Assembly: GCF_017355885.1 (NCBI RefSeq)
Contig: NZ_JAFEUU010000010.1
Location: 62,001-126,000 of the forward strand
Source of the DNA: Sabulicella rubraurantiaca
GTDB taxonomy: Bacteria; Pseudomonadota; Alphaproteobacteria; Acetobacterales; Acetobacteraceae
Length of the DNA: 64,000 nt
Reading direction: 5' to 3'
Shown here: piece after piece, positions 46,948-54,879 of the stretch
Numbering within the stretch: the stretch's first letter is position 1
How the letters are laid out: the number at the start of each line of letters is the position of its first letter
Program-made: the position numbers and the translations under genes
Notes under the pieces: generated by a model
Told to the model about the DNA's origin: nothing
What the model saw: the letters and a program-made list of their open reading frames with translations, nothing else
Database searches by the model: none

Positions 46948-47084
46948 GGCGCGTTCTCTCCCCAATGCAGGGAGGGTACATGACCTTGACACCGCAGGCC
47001 AAGGGCGACGCAACCCATGGGCGAGCGAAGCCAATCTATCACAAAGAATGAGTGTAGAGTCTGCCAGTAACGGTCAGAGTGGCG

Positions 47085-47573
47085 CTAACCGTCGCTGCGT
47101 GGCACCCACGGCAGGCTGGCGACGCCGATGCCCTCTTCGCGCAGCGCCTCGGCCTCTTCCTCGCTTGCCTCTCCATAGATGCCGCGATTCTCGGACTCGC
47201 CGTTGTGGATGCGGCGCGCCTCCTCGGCGAAATCGCGGCCGACATAGTCGCAATTCTTCTCCACCTCGGCGCGGAGGCGCTGAAGCATGGAAAGCACCTG
47301 CGCCGGGATGGCGCCGGAGGCAGCGGGGGCGGGTGCAGGCGCTGGGGCCTTGGCGGGCGTCGGCGGTGGCGTCGCCTCGGCCGGGTCGGGGCGGCCCTTC
47401 ACCCCCGGCGTCTTGGCGATGCGCGGCGTCATCAGCGCCTTCGCGACCTTCGTGTCGCCGCAGACCGGGCACTCCACAAGGCCAGCGGTCGCCATGCGGT
47501 CATAGGCGCCGCCATCCTTGAACCAACTCTCGAATTCATGCGCCTTGGCGCAGCGCAGCGCAAAACGGATCAT
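47085..47573 (-). CDS. DUF1178 family protein
   Basis: A 162-residue protein conserved in alpha- and betaproteobacteria. It opens MIRFALRCAKAHEFESWFKD, has a CPVCG half-ribbon (ECPVCGDTKVAKALMTPRI), which with Cys 8 may bind zinc, then a Pro/Ala-rich linker (residues ~68-88) and the family's C-terminal block AEVEKNCDYVGRDFAEEARR followed by IHNGE and IYGEASEEEAEAL. Function is not established. It follows grxC on the same strand after an 88-bp gap with a terminator-like hairpin. Confidence 0.88.
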   Translation of the reverse strand: MIRFALRCAKAHEFESWFKDGGAYDRMATAGLVECPVCGDTKVAKALMTPRIAKTPGVKGRPDPAEATPPPTPAKAPAPAPAPAASGAIPAQVLSMLQRLRAEVEKNCDYVGRDFAEEARRIHNGESENRGIYGEASEEEAEALREEGIGVASLPWVPRSDG

Positions 47574-47628
47574 GCTCCCCGACCATCATCACGCGGTCGC
47601 GAAGGCGCCGCGCGCCCTTCACAATATG

Positions 47629-47659
47629 GGCTGGCACTCGCGAGTGTCGAGTGCCAGCC
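47629..47659 (-). terminator. Hairpin just after grxC
   Basis: A perfect 12-bp stem (GGCTGGCACTCG / CGAGTGCCAGCC) with a 7-nt loop begins 3 nt past the grxC stop codon in the direction of transcription. No U-tract follows. It is likely to end or attenuate grxC transcription before the DUF1178 gene. Confidence 0.65.
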
Positions 47660-47661
47660 GG

Positions 47662-47919
47662 TCAGCCCGCCAGCATCGCGTCCAGCTTGCCGGCACGATC
47701 CAGCGCCGCGAGGTCGTCGCTGCCGCCGACGCTCTGCCCGTTGATGAAGATCTGCGGTACGGTCGTGCGTCCGCCGGAGCGCTGAATGGCGTCGCGCCTC
47801 TCCTGGCTGCCATGCGGGGCGTCGTGCTCGGTGAAGGAAACTCCCTTGCGGGAGAGCAGCGCCTTGGCACGCTCGCAATAGGGGCACCAAGGGGTGGTGT
47901 AGATCTCGATCTCAGCCAT
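47662..47919 (-). CDS. grxC: Glutaredoxin 3 (dithiol)
   Basis: Glutathione-dependent disulfide reductase in the cytoplasm. The 85-residue protein has the active-site CPYC (YTTPWCPYCERAKALL), the cis-Pro segment TTVPQIFINGQ and the glutathione-binding GGSDDLAALDRAG. ATG 47919 gives the normal glutaredoxin length; the frame is open 12 codons upstream. It is the next gene after the broken comF on the same strand, as in many Rhodospirillales. Confidence 0.94.
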   Translation of the reverse strand: MAEIEIYTTPWCPYCERAKALLSRKGVSFTEHDAPHGSQERRDAIQRSGGRTTVPQIFINGQSVGGSDDLAALDRAGKLDAMLAG

Positions 47920-47951
47920 GGCGCGATAACGCGCGCGCCGTGCTTCGGTCG

Positions 47952-48692
47952 TCAAGCCATCCCTTCCAGCCTGGGATCGGGGACGCGGGCGGCAGCCAGG
48001 ACGGAGACGCGCGCCGTCCCCGCCGCCAGCAGGGCGCGGGCGCAGGCATCGGCGTTGGCGCCGCTGGTCAGCACATCATCTACCCGAACGAGCCGCCGCC
48101 CGACGACCAGCGGCACCATGGATCGCGGAACGGCGAAGGCGCCCTCCAGCGCCACGCGCTGCTCCAGGGCGCCGCGCTCGCCCAGCGGCGCGGTGGCGCA
48201 GCGACGTTCCAGAGCATGGGAATGCACCGGAAGACGCCCGGCCAGCCGCCCCAGCGCCACGGCCAGCAGCGCTGCCTGGTTGTGGCGACGGGACAGGAGG
48301 CGCCAGCGATGCAAAGACACCGGCACCAGCGCGTCGGCCGCTTCCCGCATCCTCCGCCCGGCACGCAACATCATCCGCGCCAGGGGAGCGGCCATTTCCG
48401 TGCGGTCGCGATGCTTGAAGGGCAGGATCAGCGCCTTCGCGCCCGCAGCGCAGCGCGAGCCTCGGCGAAGGCGGGGGAAGCGCGGCGCAGCCGGGGCAGA
48501 GCCCGCCGCCCCCCACCGCCTCGCCCTGCCGGTCATGGGCGAAGGGCACGCCGCAGCACAGGCAATGCGGCGCGGAAACGGGCGAAGGCAGCCGAAGCAC
48601 GGGGGGCACAGCCCGCCCTGCTCGGCCACTGGGGTGTCGCAGGTCAGGCAGGTCGGGGGAAACAGGGCGTCGAGCGCCCGGCGCCCTACCAG
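47952..48692 (-). pseudogene. comF: ComF-family phosphoribosyltransferase, broken by three frameshifts
   Basis: ComF proteins have an N-terminal double zinc ribbon and a phosphoribosyltransferase domain and are linked to DNA uptake. The coding sequence is spread over three frames: LDALFPPTCLTCDTPVAEQG and GLCPPCFGCLR in one, HCLCCGVPFAHDRQGEAVGG and LCPGCAALPP in a second, AFAEARAALR in the third, then back to the first with GAKALILPFKHRDR and the PRPP loop LVRVDDVLTSGANADAC. Each switch is explained by one missing base in a C or G run (for example the five-G run at 48473-48477), and the three together restore the frame. No ATG/GTG/TTG start is available in the first frame before the ribbon; CTG 48692 overlaps the rhodanese stop. 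Either a decayed gene or sequence errors. Confidence 0.75.
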
Positions 48693-50224
48693 GCGCCGAA
48701 ACGCGCATCTCCGTCCCGCGCCACCCCGTTCACCAGGTCGATCTCCCAGCGCAGATATTCGTGCATCGCCGCCTCCTGGCCGCTGTTGCGGTCATAGGGG
48801 CGGAGATACCAATCCACGCAATCCTCGTCCTCCGGGTGGTGGCGGTCCGCAGCCATCGGACGGCCCTCGGCCTTCCAGGCCTTCACCCCGCCCTGGAGCA
48901 CCCGCGCCCCCGGGATCTCGGCGGCGGCGAGGTGCGCGAGCGTCTCGTCCGGAGCGGTGACGACCACGGGCTTCGCAAAGGCGGGAACGCGGCCGCGCAC
49001 TGCCCAGCGGCTGCCCGGGATATGCGCCGCGCGGAAATCAATGGAGCGGGCGAGATCCACCACCTGAACAGCCTCCCCCAGGGCGGCGAGTTCGGTGGGG
49101 GTGACCGTCGCGGCCTGCCGGAGCTCCGGCACCTCGGGGCGCCAGGGGCCGGCTTCGAGCGCGCCGTCCAGCGCGCCCTCCACCACCAGCACCTCCCACC
49201 CGCCCAACTGGCGCAGCCAAGCGCCGGTCATGCGGGCGCGCACCGTGTCATTGTCGGCCAGGATGACGCGGGCGCCGCGCACCGCCACCCACTGGTCGGT
49301 GGCCTGCACGAGCTGGCCGCCCGGGGCATGGCGGAAGCCGGGGATGTGCCCGGCCTCGTATTCCTCCGGCGTGCGGACATCGAGGGCGTAGGTGGTGCGG
49401 TCCTGCGCGGCGACGAGGCGTTCGGCCTCGGCGCGCGAAACGGTCCGGACGCCATGCTCCCCCGCGAAGCGGGCCGCGCGCCCCAGGGCTTCCTTCGCGG
49501 TTCCGGGGGTGCCAGGGGCGAAGGAGCGGGACACGCCGCGCTCGCAGGAGAACCCGGCCAGTTCCCAGCCCATCGTGCCGTTGCGCAGCGCCACGACGCG
49601 GTTCGGCACCCCGGCGCGGCGCAGGCTTTCCGCCCCCATGATGGAGCGTGTGCGCCCGGCACAGTTCACCACGATGGTGGTGTCGGCATCGGGGACGAGG
49701 TCACCGATCCGGTAAGCGAGTTCGCCGCCCGGCACGTTCAGCGCGCCTGGGATGGTCATCTTCACGAACTCGTCCATCGGCCGGCTGTCGAGGATGACGT
49801 GCTTCTCTCCCGACCGGACCAGCGCGTCGAGCTCCGGCGGGTCCAGGCTCTCCGTGCCGTAATGGTGCTCCACCCACTCCCCGAAAGCCTTGGAGGGGAC
49901 GTGGACGCCGCTGAACAGCGGAAAGCCGGCGGCCTCCCAGGCGGCATTGCCGCCCTCCAGCACCGACACATCGGTGCAGCCGATGCCGCGCAGGTATTCC
50001 GCCAGCCTTGCTGCGTATCCCTCGCCGCCATCCACGCAGATCACGGGGATGCCGCGCTTCGGCAGAAGCGCACGGGCGCGCAGCTCCTTCTTGGACAAGG
50101 GGCAGGGCACGGCCCAGAACAGGTGGGAGCGGCCGAACTCCCCCTCCTCGCGCGCGTCGAGGATGGCGAGCTCGCCGCCCGCGCCGATCAGCTGCTTGAG
50201 CGCAGCGGCGGTGATGGATCGCAT
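48686..50224 (-). CDS. Multi-domain rhodanese-like sulfurtransferase (four rhodanese domains)
   Basis: A 512-residue protein with four tandem rhodanese-like domains, starting at roughly residues 1, 130, 285 and 395. Only the second keeps the catalytic cysteine in the right context (VVNCAGRTRSIMG). In the first the loop is VICVDGGEGYAA, in the third ILADNDTVRARM and in the fourth VVTAPDETLAH, so those three are probably non-catalytic or binding domains. ATG 50224 shares a base with the stop codon of the dioxygenase gene (TAATG), so the two are coupled. The pairing suggests handling of sulfane sulfur or sulfite produced from thiol oxidation; the exact reaction is not shown. Confidence 0.88.
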   Translation of the reverse strand: MRSITAAALKQLIGAGGELAILDAREEGEFGRSHLFWAVPCPLSKKELRARALLPKRGIPVICVDGGEGYAARLAEYLRGIGCTDVSVLEGGNAAWEAAGFPLFSGVHVPSKAFGEWVEHHYGTESLDPPELDALVRSGEKHVILDSRPMDEFVKMTIPGALNVPGGELAYRIGDLVPDADTTIVVNCAGRTRSIMGAESLRRAGVPNRVVALRNGTMGWELAGFSCERGVSRSFAPGTPGTAKEALGRAARFAGEHGVRTVSRAEAERLVAAQDRTTYALDVRTPEEYEAGHIPGFRHAPGGQLVQATDQWVAVRGARVILADNDTVRARMTGAWLRQLGGWEVLVVEGALDGALEAGPWRPEVPELRQAATVTPTELAALGEAVQVVDLARSIDFRAAHIPGSRWAVRGRVPAFAKPVVVTAPDETLAHLAAAEIPGARVLQGGVKAWKAEGRPMAADRHHPEDEDCVDWYLRPYDRNSGQEAAMHEYLRWEIDLVNGVARDGDARFGAW

Positions 50225-50838
50225 TACTTGTCGGTGCCTGCGGTCGGCTTCATGAAGTTCTTGTTGTAGTAGGAGACCTGCCCCGTCTTGTCGTCGAAGG
50301 CGCGGCGGCCATCCAGCTTCTCCAGCGCCAGACCGTACATGTGCAGGTGGCGCGTGGGCCTGGTGCCGGTGGTGTGGATGGAGTGGATGTCCTCGGGCAT
50401 GAGGCAGATGCCGCTTCCCGGCTCCACCATCACCTCCTCCTTCACGCGCATCTCGCAACGCTCGGGGTCGGAGCCGTCGTCGAGGCGCTCATAGACCTTG
50501 TTCAGCTCCTGCCCGTCCACGGCGACCACCACGGCCCAGGTGGTGTGGTCGTGCGGCTTGGTCTCGTTGCCGGGGTTCAGCGCATTCAGGTAGAGGGCGA
50601 AGCGGTTGTTGTCCTCCTCGCGCAACAGGTAGCGGTTCGAGCCCTTCTCGCCATTGGGCGGGGGCGGGAACTCGTTGCTGGGAAACAGGTGCTCCTGCGC
50701 GGCCAGGGCCAGGAGCTCCTCCCGGATCGCCTCCAGCGCTGGGCGGGTGACGCCCATGCGCCCCTCGATGTCGCGGATGCGGGCGACGGTGGCAGCGACG
50801 GCGGCGGAGCGCGCGGCCTTCACATCCATCTGGTTCAT
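50224..50838 (-). CDS. Cysteine dioxygenase family protein (thiol dioxygenase)
   Basis: Cupin-fold, non-haem Fe(II) enzyme that adds O2 to a thiol (cysteine or 3-mercaptopropionate) to form a sulfinate. The 204-residue protein has the metal motif KPHDHTTWAVV (H96, H98) and a third His in DIHSIHTTG (H152). PTRHLHMYG follows. The animal Cys-Tyr crosslink is not evident, as in many bacterial homologues. ATG 50838 follows AGGAGGGAACC. It is first in a two-gene unit with the rhodanese gene and divergent from the methyltransferase gene. Confidence 0.88.
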   Translation of the reverse strand: MNQMDVKAARSAAVAATVARIRDIEGRMGVTRPALEAIREELLALAAQEHLFPSNEFPPPPNGEKGSNRYLLREEDNNRFALYLNALNPGNETKPHDHTTWAVVVAVDGQELNKVYERLDDGSDPERCEMRVKEEVMVEPGSGICLMPEDIHSIHTTGTRPTRHLHMYGLALEKLDGRRAFDDKTGQVSYYNKNFMKPTAGTDK

Positions 50839-50934
50839 CGGTTCCCTCCTGCCGGTCCGGGCAGACTAGGCCTCAGCGCCCCACCTGTCATGGCCCCGCT
50901 TGCACCTGGCCCCGACGCGCCGCATCTGCCGCGG

Positions 50935-51795
50935 ATGGAAGTGATCTTCGACCGCCCCCTCCTCGCCCGGCGCCGGGACCGCGCGGCGCGGCAGGTGAAT
51001 ACGGTCGCCCCGGTGCTGGGAGCGGCGGCGGAATTGCTGCTGGAGCGGCTGGACGACACAACCCGCCGCTTCGAGGCGGCGCTGGAGATCGGCGGGCGCG
51101 GCGTGGTGGCCCCGCTGCTGCGTGGGCGCGGCATCGCTTCCGTCGTGTCCCTGGACCTGTCCCCTGCCATGGCCGCCCAGGCCGGCGGCCTCGCCGTGGC
51201 GGGAGACGAGGAGTTCCTGCCCTTCGCGGAGGGGAGCTTCGACCTCGTCGTCGCCTCGCTTTCCCTGCACGGCGTGAATGACTTGCCAGGTGCCCTGGTG
51301 CAGATCCGCCGGGCGCTGCGGCCGGACGGGCTGTTCCTCGCCTCGCTTCCCGGGCTGGGAACCCTGCAGGGGCTGCGCGAGGCCCTGGCCAGCGCGGAAA
51401 GCGAGCTGCGCGGCGGAGTGTCGCCCCGCGTCTCGCCCTTCCCCGAGTTGCGCGACCTCGCGGGGCTGCTTCAGCGCGCGGGCTTCGCCCTGCCCGTGGC
51501 GGACCGTGACTCCCTGCCGCTGCGCTATGCGACGCCGATGGGGCTGGTGCGCGACCTGCGCGCCGCAGGCGAGACGGCGGCGCTGGTGGCGCGGGACCCG
51601 CGCGTGCCGCCGCGTGCCCTGTTTCCCCTCGCCTTCTCGGCCATGCCCCTGGCTCTCAGCCTGGAAATCCTGGTGATGACGGGCTGGTCGCCCCACCCCT
51701 CGCAGCAGCAGCCGGCGCGGCCGGGCAGCGCCGACGCGCGGCTCTCGGACGCGCTTGGCGTGCCGGAACGGCGCCTGCCCGACAATCCGGGTTGA
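50935..51795 (+). CDS. Class I SAM-dependent methyltransferase (BioC/NDUFAF5-like)
   Basis: The 286-residue protein begins MEVIFDRPLLARRRDRAA, as in the alphaproteobacterial methyltransferases related to BioC and to the complex I assembly factor NDUFAF5. The SAM-binding fold shows ALEIGGRG (motif I, glycine-rich), VVSLDLSPAM, and FDLVVASLSLHGVNDLPGAL, followed by RALRPDGLFLASLPG. ATG 50935 is chosen from the family N-terminus; the frame is open to an ATG at 50890 with no better ribosome-binding site. The substrate is unknown. It is 50 bp upstream of map. Confidence 0.85.
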   Translation: MEVIFDRPLLARRRDRAARQVNTVAPVLGAAAELLLERLDDTTRRFEAALEIGGRGVVAPLLRGRGIASVVSLDLSPAMAAQAGGLAVAGDEEFLPFAEGSFDLVVASLSLHGVNDLPGALVQIRRALRPDGLFLASLPGLGTLQGLREALASAESELRGGVSPRVSPFPELRDLAGLLQRAGFALPVADRDSLPLRYATPMGLVRDLRAAGETAALVARDPRVPPRALFPLAFSAMPLALSLEILVMTGWSPHPSQQQPARPGSADARLSDALGVPERRLPDNPG

Positions 51796-51845
51796 ACCCT
51801 GGGGCCACCGGGCGCATTTTGCGGGGAAATCCCCATTTCACCCCG

Positions 51846-52670
51846 ATGACGGGCCGGACCCGAACGATGGACAAGCAAGGCGGCGAATCGCGCCGCATCA
51901 TCCTGCACGATCCCGCCGACTTCGAGGGGATGCGCCGCGCCGGCCGCCTCGCGGCCGAATGCCTGGACATGATCGCCGCCCATGTCCGCCCCGGTGTCTC
52001 GACCGGGGAGCTGGACCGCATCCTGCACGAGTTCATGCTGGCGCATGACGCCGTGCCGGCGACGCTCGGCTACCGCGGCTACACCAAGTCCTCCTGCATC
52101 TCGATCAACCACGTCGTCTGCCACGGCATCCCGGGCGAGCGCGTGCTGGCCGAGGGCGACATCCTCAACATCGACGTGACGCCCCTGCTCGATGGCTGGT
52201 ACGGCGACACGAGCCGCATGTTCGTCGCCGGCGAGCCCTCGACCAAGGCGCGGCTGCTGATGGACGTGACCTACGAGGCGATGATGCGCGGCATCGCCGC
52301 CGCCAAGCCGGGCAACACCTTCGGCGACATCGGCCACGCCATCCAGAGCTATGCGGAGCGGCACCGCTTCTCGATCGTGCGGGATTTCTGCGGCCACGGC
52401 ATCGGCCGCACCTTCCACGCGCCACCCAATGTGCTGCATTTCGGCCGCCCCGGCGAAGGGCCAGAGCTGAAGCCCGGCATGTTCTTCACCATCGAGCCGA
52501 TGGTGAATGCCGGCCGCGCCGAGGTGAAGATCCTGGACGATGGCTGGACGGCCGTGACGCGCGACCGCTCGCTCTCCGCCCAGTTCGAGCACATGGTCGG
52601 CATCACCGAGACGGGCTGCGAGATCTTCACCCTCAGCCCCGCCGGGCTGCACAAGCCGCCCTACGCGTGA
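51846..52670 (+). CDS. map: Methionine aminopeptidase, type I
   Basis: Removes N-terminal methionine from nascent proteins. At 274 residues it is the short, single-domain bacterial form. The five metal ligands are all present: the two Asp in ILNIDVTPLLDGWYGDTSRM, His in CGHGIGRTFH, and Glu in FFTIEPMV and QFEHMVGI. The start may be ATG 51846 or the ATG seven codons later; neither has a strong Shine-Dalgarno. The stop overlaps GTGA, the likely original start of radC. Confidence 0.95.
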   Translation: MTGRTRTMDKQGGESRRIILHDPADFEGMRRAGRLAAECLDMIAAHVRPGVSTGELDRILHEFMLAHDAVPATLGYRGYTKSSCISINHVVCHGIPGERVLAEGDILNIDVTPLLDGWYGDTSRMFVAGEPSTKARLLMDVTYEAMMRGIAAAKPGNTFGDIGHAIQSYAERHRFSIVRDFCGHGIGRTFHAPPNVLHFGRPGEGPELKPGMFFTIEPMVNAGRAEVKILDDGWTAVTRDRSLSAQFEHMVGITETGCEIFTLSPAGLHKPPYA

Positions 52671-52749
52671 GCGCAGGCGCCCCCGCCGCCCCGGACTGGC
52701 CGAGGCGGGCGGGCTGTTCGGCCTGACGGACGAGGCCGCCGCCCCCGCC

Positions 52750-53427
52750 GTGCCGGGCGCCGAGGGGCAGTGGGCGCGGATGCGGCAGAAGCTGCTGGAG
52801 GCGGGACCCGCTGCCCTGCTCGACCACGAGCTGGACGAGATGGTGCTTTTCCTGGCCCTGCCCCGCCGTGACACCAAGCCCATCGCCAGCGCCCTGCTGG
52901 CGCGGTTCGGCGGCTTCGCCGAGGCCATCGCCGCCCCCAATTCGGAACTGCGCGAGGTGGAAGGGCTGGGCGAGGCCGGGGTCGCTGCGCTGCGCACCGT
53001 CCAGGCCGCGGCGCTGCGCCTGTCCGAGCGGCAGCTGCGCGACGCGCCCGTGCTCCATAACTGGGACCGGCTGCTGGACTACCTGACCGCCGCCTTGTCG
53101 CGCGAGCGTGTCGAGCAGTTCCGTGTCCTGTTCCTGGATGCCCGCAACCGCCTCCTCGCCGACGAGGTGCTGGGGACCGGCACGGTGAACCACGCGCCGG
53201 TCTATCCGCGCGAGATCATGCGCCGCGCCATCGCCCTGCACGCCACGGCGCTGATCCTGGTGCACAACCGCCCGAGCGGCGACCTCACCCCCTCCCGGGC
53301 CGATATCGAGATGACGCGGGAGGTGGCCGAGGCGGCGCGCATAATGGGCATCGCGCTGCACGACCATCTCATCATCGGGCGGGGCGGGCATTGCTCGCTC
53401 CGCAAGGCAGGGCTGCTGGCGGGCTAA
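52750..53427 (+). CDS. radC: RadC family protein (JAMM-like), with altered metal motif and uncertain start
   Basis: RadC proteins have a helix-hairpin-helix region and a JAMM metalloprotease-like domain; their cellular role is unresolved. Visible: LDHELDEMVLFLALPRRDTK, REVEGLGEAGVAALRTVQAA, EQFRVLFLDARNRLLADEVL and the metal site LVHNRPSGDLTPSRADIEMT. The canonical site is HNHPSG; here the second histidine is Arg, so metal binding is probably lost. The first in-frame start is GTG 52750, but coding similarity continues upstream (GLAEAGGLFGLTDEAAAPA); a GTG overlapping the map stop (52667) is one base out of frame, consistent with a one-base contraction in a C run near 52680-52690. Confidence 0.85.
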   Translation: MPGAEGQWARMRQKLLEAGPAALLDHELDEMVLFLALPRRDTKPIASALLARFGGFAEAIAAPNSELREVEGLGEAGVAALRTVQAAALRLSERQLRDAPVLHNWDRLLDYLTAALSRERVEQFRVLFLDARNRLLADEVLGTGTVNHAPVYPREIMRRAIALHATALILVHNRPSGDLTPSRADIEMTREVAEAARIMGIALHDHLIIGRGGHCSLRKAGLLAG

Positions 53428-53438
53428 GCCGCGCCCGC

Positions 53439-53996
53439 TCAGCGCCGCAGCGAAAGGGCGAGGTCGCGCAGGAAGGCTTCGGCATCCGCCACGGGTGGGT
53501 CGCGACGCGGCATGGAGACGCGGGCGCGCACCATCTGCCCGGCGACCGCGCCGACGCAGGCCTTGCCCTGGACCGGCTGCCGCCCATAGGCGCCTTCCAG
53601 CTCGGCGCAGCGGAACAGCCCGGCCTGCTCCGTCTCACGCACCACGCGCAGGCGACGATGTGCACCGCCACCGCGCGTCACATCCTCGGTCCAGCGGTGG
53701 AACTCCGCCTCCACTTCCGGCGCGCGGAAGCCGTCGAGCAGCGGGGCATCGGGGCGCAGCACCTGCACCACCGCGGCGGCACGGTTGCCCGGCGTCGCAT
53801 AGGCCACCTCCTGTCCCGGGCGCGGCGCGGAGATCACCGCCGTGCCGCCGCGCGAGAAGCCGGACAGGCTTTCGGGCAGGCGGCTTGCGAGGACTTCCGG
53901 CGTGGCAGCGGGCGGCGCGGCAGGCGGCGCCTCCTCGGGCGCCGTACAGGCGGCGAGGAGGAGTGTGATGCCGAGCGCCAGCCCGCGCGCGGTCAA
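53439..53996 (-). CDS. Lipoprotein, 185 residues
   Basis: The start is TTG 53996, overlapping the terC stop (TTGA). The first residues, MTARGLALGITLLLAACTAP, are a lipoprotein signal with lipobox LAAC. A Pro/Ala linker precedes a mature domain with SGFSRGGTAVISAPRPGQEV, YATPGNRAAAVVQVL, two cysteines (FRCAELEGAYG and GKACVGAVAG) and an end in FLRDLALSLRR. No family recognised; it may be a periplasmic domain anchored to the membrane. Coupled with the terC gene upstream and convergent with radC. Confidence 0.75.
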   Translation of the reverse strand: MTARGLALGITLLLAACTAPEEAPPAAPPAATPEVLASRLPESLSGFSRGGTAVISAPRPGQEVAYATPGNRAAAVVQVLRPDAPLLDGFRAPEVEAEFHRWTEDVTRGGGAHRRLRVVRETEQAGLFRCAELEGAYGRQPVQGKACVGAVAGQMVRARVSMPRRDPPVADAEAFLRDLALSLRR

Positions 53997-54616
53997 TGCC
54001 CGGGCGCCTCGGGCAGCGGCAGACCCAGGGCGAGGTGACCGTTGGCGATCAGGATTCCTTCCCACAGCAACTCCAATCCGATCCATGCAATCAGGGCCAC
54101 GCCGATGTAGGCGATGACGCGGAACCGGTCGAGAAGGCGGGCGAGCCATCCGCCCAGCACGCCCATCATGACGATGGACACGCCGAGGCCGAGCGCCAGC
54201 AGCGCGAAGTTGGAACGCGCGACGGCGGCGACGGCCAGCACGTTGTCCAGGCTCATCGAGACATCGGCGATGATGATCTGCCACAGCGCGGCGACCAGGG
54301 TCTTGCGGTCCCCGCCGCCCTCCATCTCTCCGGCCCCCGCCACGAGCTCATGCAGGAAGGAACTGGCGATCCACAGCAGCGCGGCGCCGCCCGCAATGTC
54401 CACCCACCACAGCGCCAGCAGGAAGGACGCGAAGACCGAGAAGGCGATCCGCAGCAAGGCGGCGGCGGTGATGCCGAACAGCACGGCGCGGTTGCGCTGC
54501 GCCTCGGGCAGGCCGGCGGCAGCGAGGCCGATGACCACGGCGTTGTCGCCGGACAGGATGATGTTGAGCCACATGATCTGGGCCAGGCCCGGCAGGGCAC
54601 TGCCGATCGCTTCCAT
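53993..54616 (-). CDS. TerC-family integral membrane protein (YjbE type), first copy
   Basis: TerC/Alx/YjbE proteins are implicated in metal (manganese) homeostasis and metalation of exported proteins. The 207-residue protein has about seven membrane segments. The acidic family motifs are present in both halves: IILSGDNAVVIGLAA (Asp 24 region) and IIIADVSMSLDNVLAVAAVA. It is 263 bp downstream of a longer paralogue on the same strand and overlaps a lipoprotein gene downstream. The leader contains a strong hairpin. Confidence 0.88.
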   Translation of the reverse strand: MEAIGSALPGLAQIMWLNIILSGDNAVVIGLAAAGLPEAQRNRAVLFGITAAALLRIAFSVFASFLLALWWVDIAGGAALLWIASSFLHELVAGAGEMEGGGDRKTLVAALWQIIIADVSMSLDNVLAVAAVARSNFALLALGLGVSIVMMGVLGGWLARLLDRFRVIAYIGVALIAWIGLELLWEGILIANGHLALGLPLPEAPGH

Positions 54617-54653
54617 TCACGCTCTCCGTGGAAGAGAGGGCGTGCGAATGCGC

Positions 54654-54683
54654 AGCCCTTCCCGGCCGAGTGGCCGGAGGGCT
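54654..54683 (-). other. Hairpin in the leader of the first terC gene
   Basis: AGCCCT-TC-CCGGCC-GAGT-GGCCGG-AGGGCT folds into a 12-bp, mostly G:C stem with a two-base bulge, about 40 nt upstream of the terC start. It could terminate read-through from the upstream terC copy or act in a regulated leader. The rest of the 263-bp gap (54617-54879) holds no gene. I looked for the yybP-ykoY manganese riboswitch signature (GGGGAGTA) and did not see it. Confidence 0.45.
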
Positions 54684-54879
54684 GAAGCTAGGCCCATGCC
54701 TGGGCGAAGTCCTGTTCGGAGGGTGACGCGCGGCTTAACGAAGGGAGAGGCCCTGCATGGCGCTTCCGTCACGTGCCGCGGCCGAAGGCGGGGCCGCAGA
54801 GCGGCCCTCGCAAGTGTCACAGCCGCACCGGCAGCCTGCCTGGAATGGCGGGGCCGCCGAGGCAGCCCCGCGCCCGGCC

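Noticed and set aside
54617-54879. yybP-ykoY manganese riboswitch upstream of terC
   Set aside because: Context is right, but the conserved GGGGAGTA box and its partner loops are not visible; only a generic hairpin is present.
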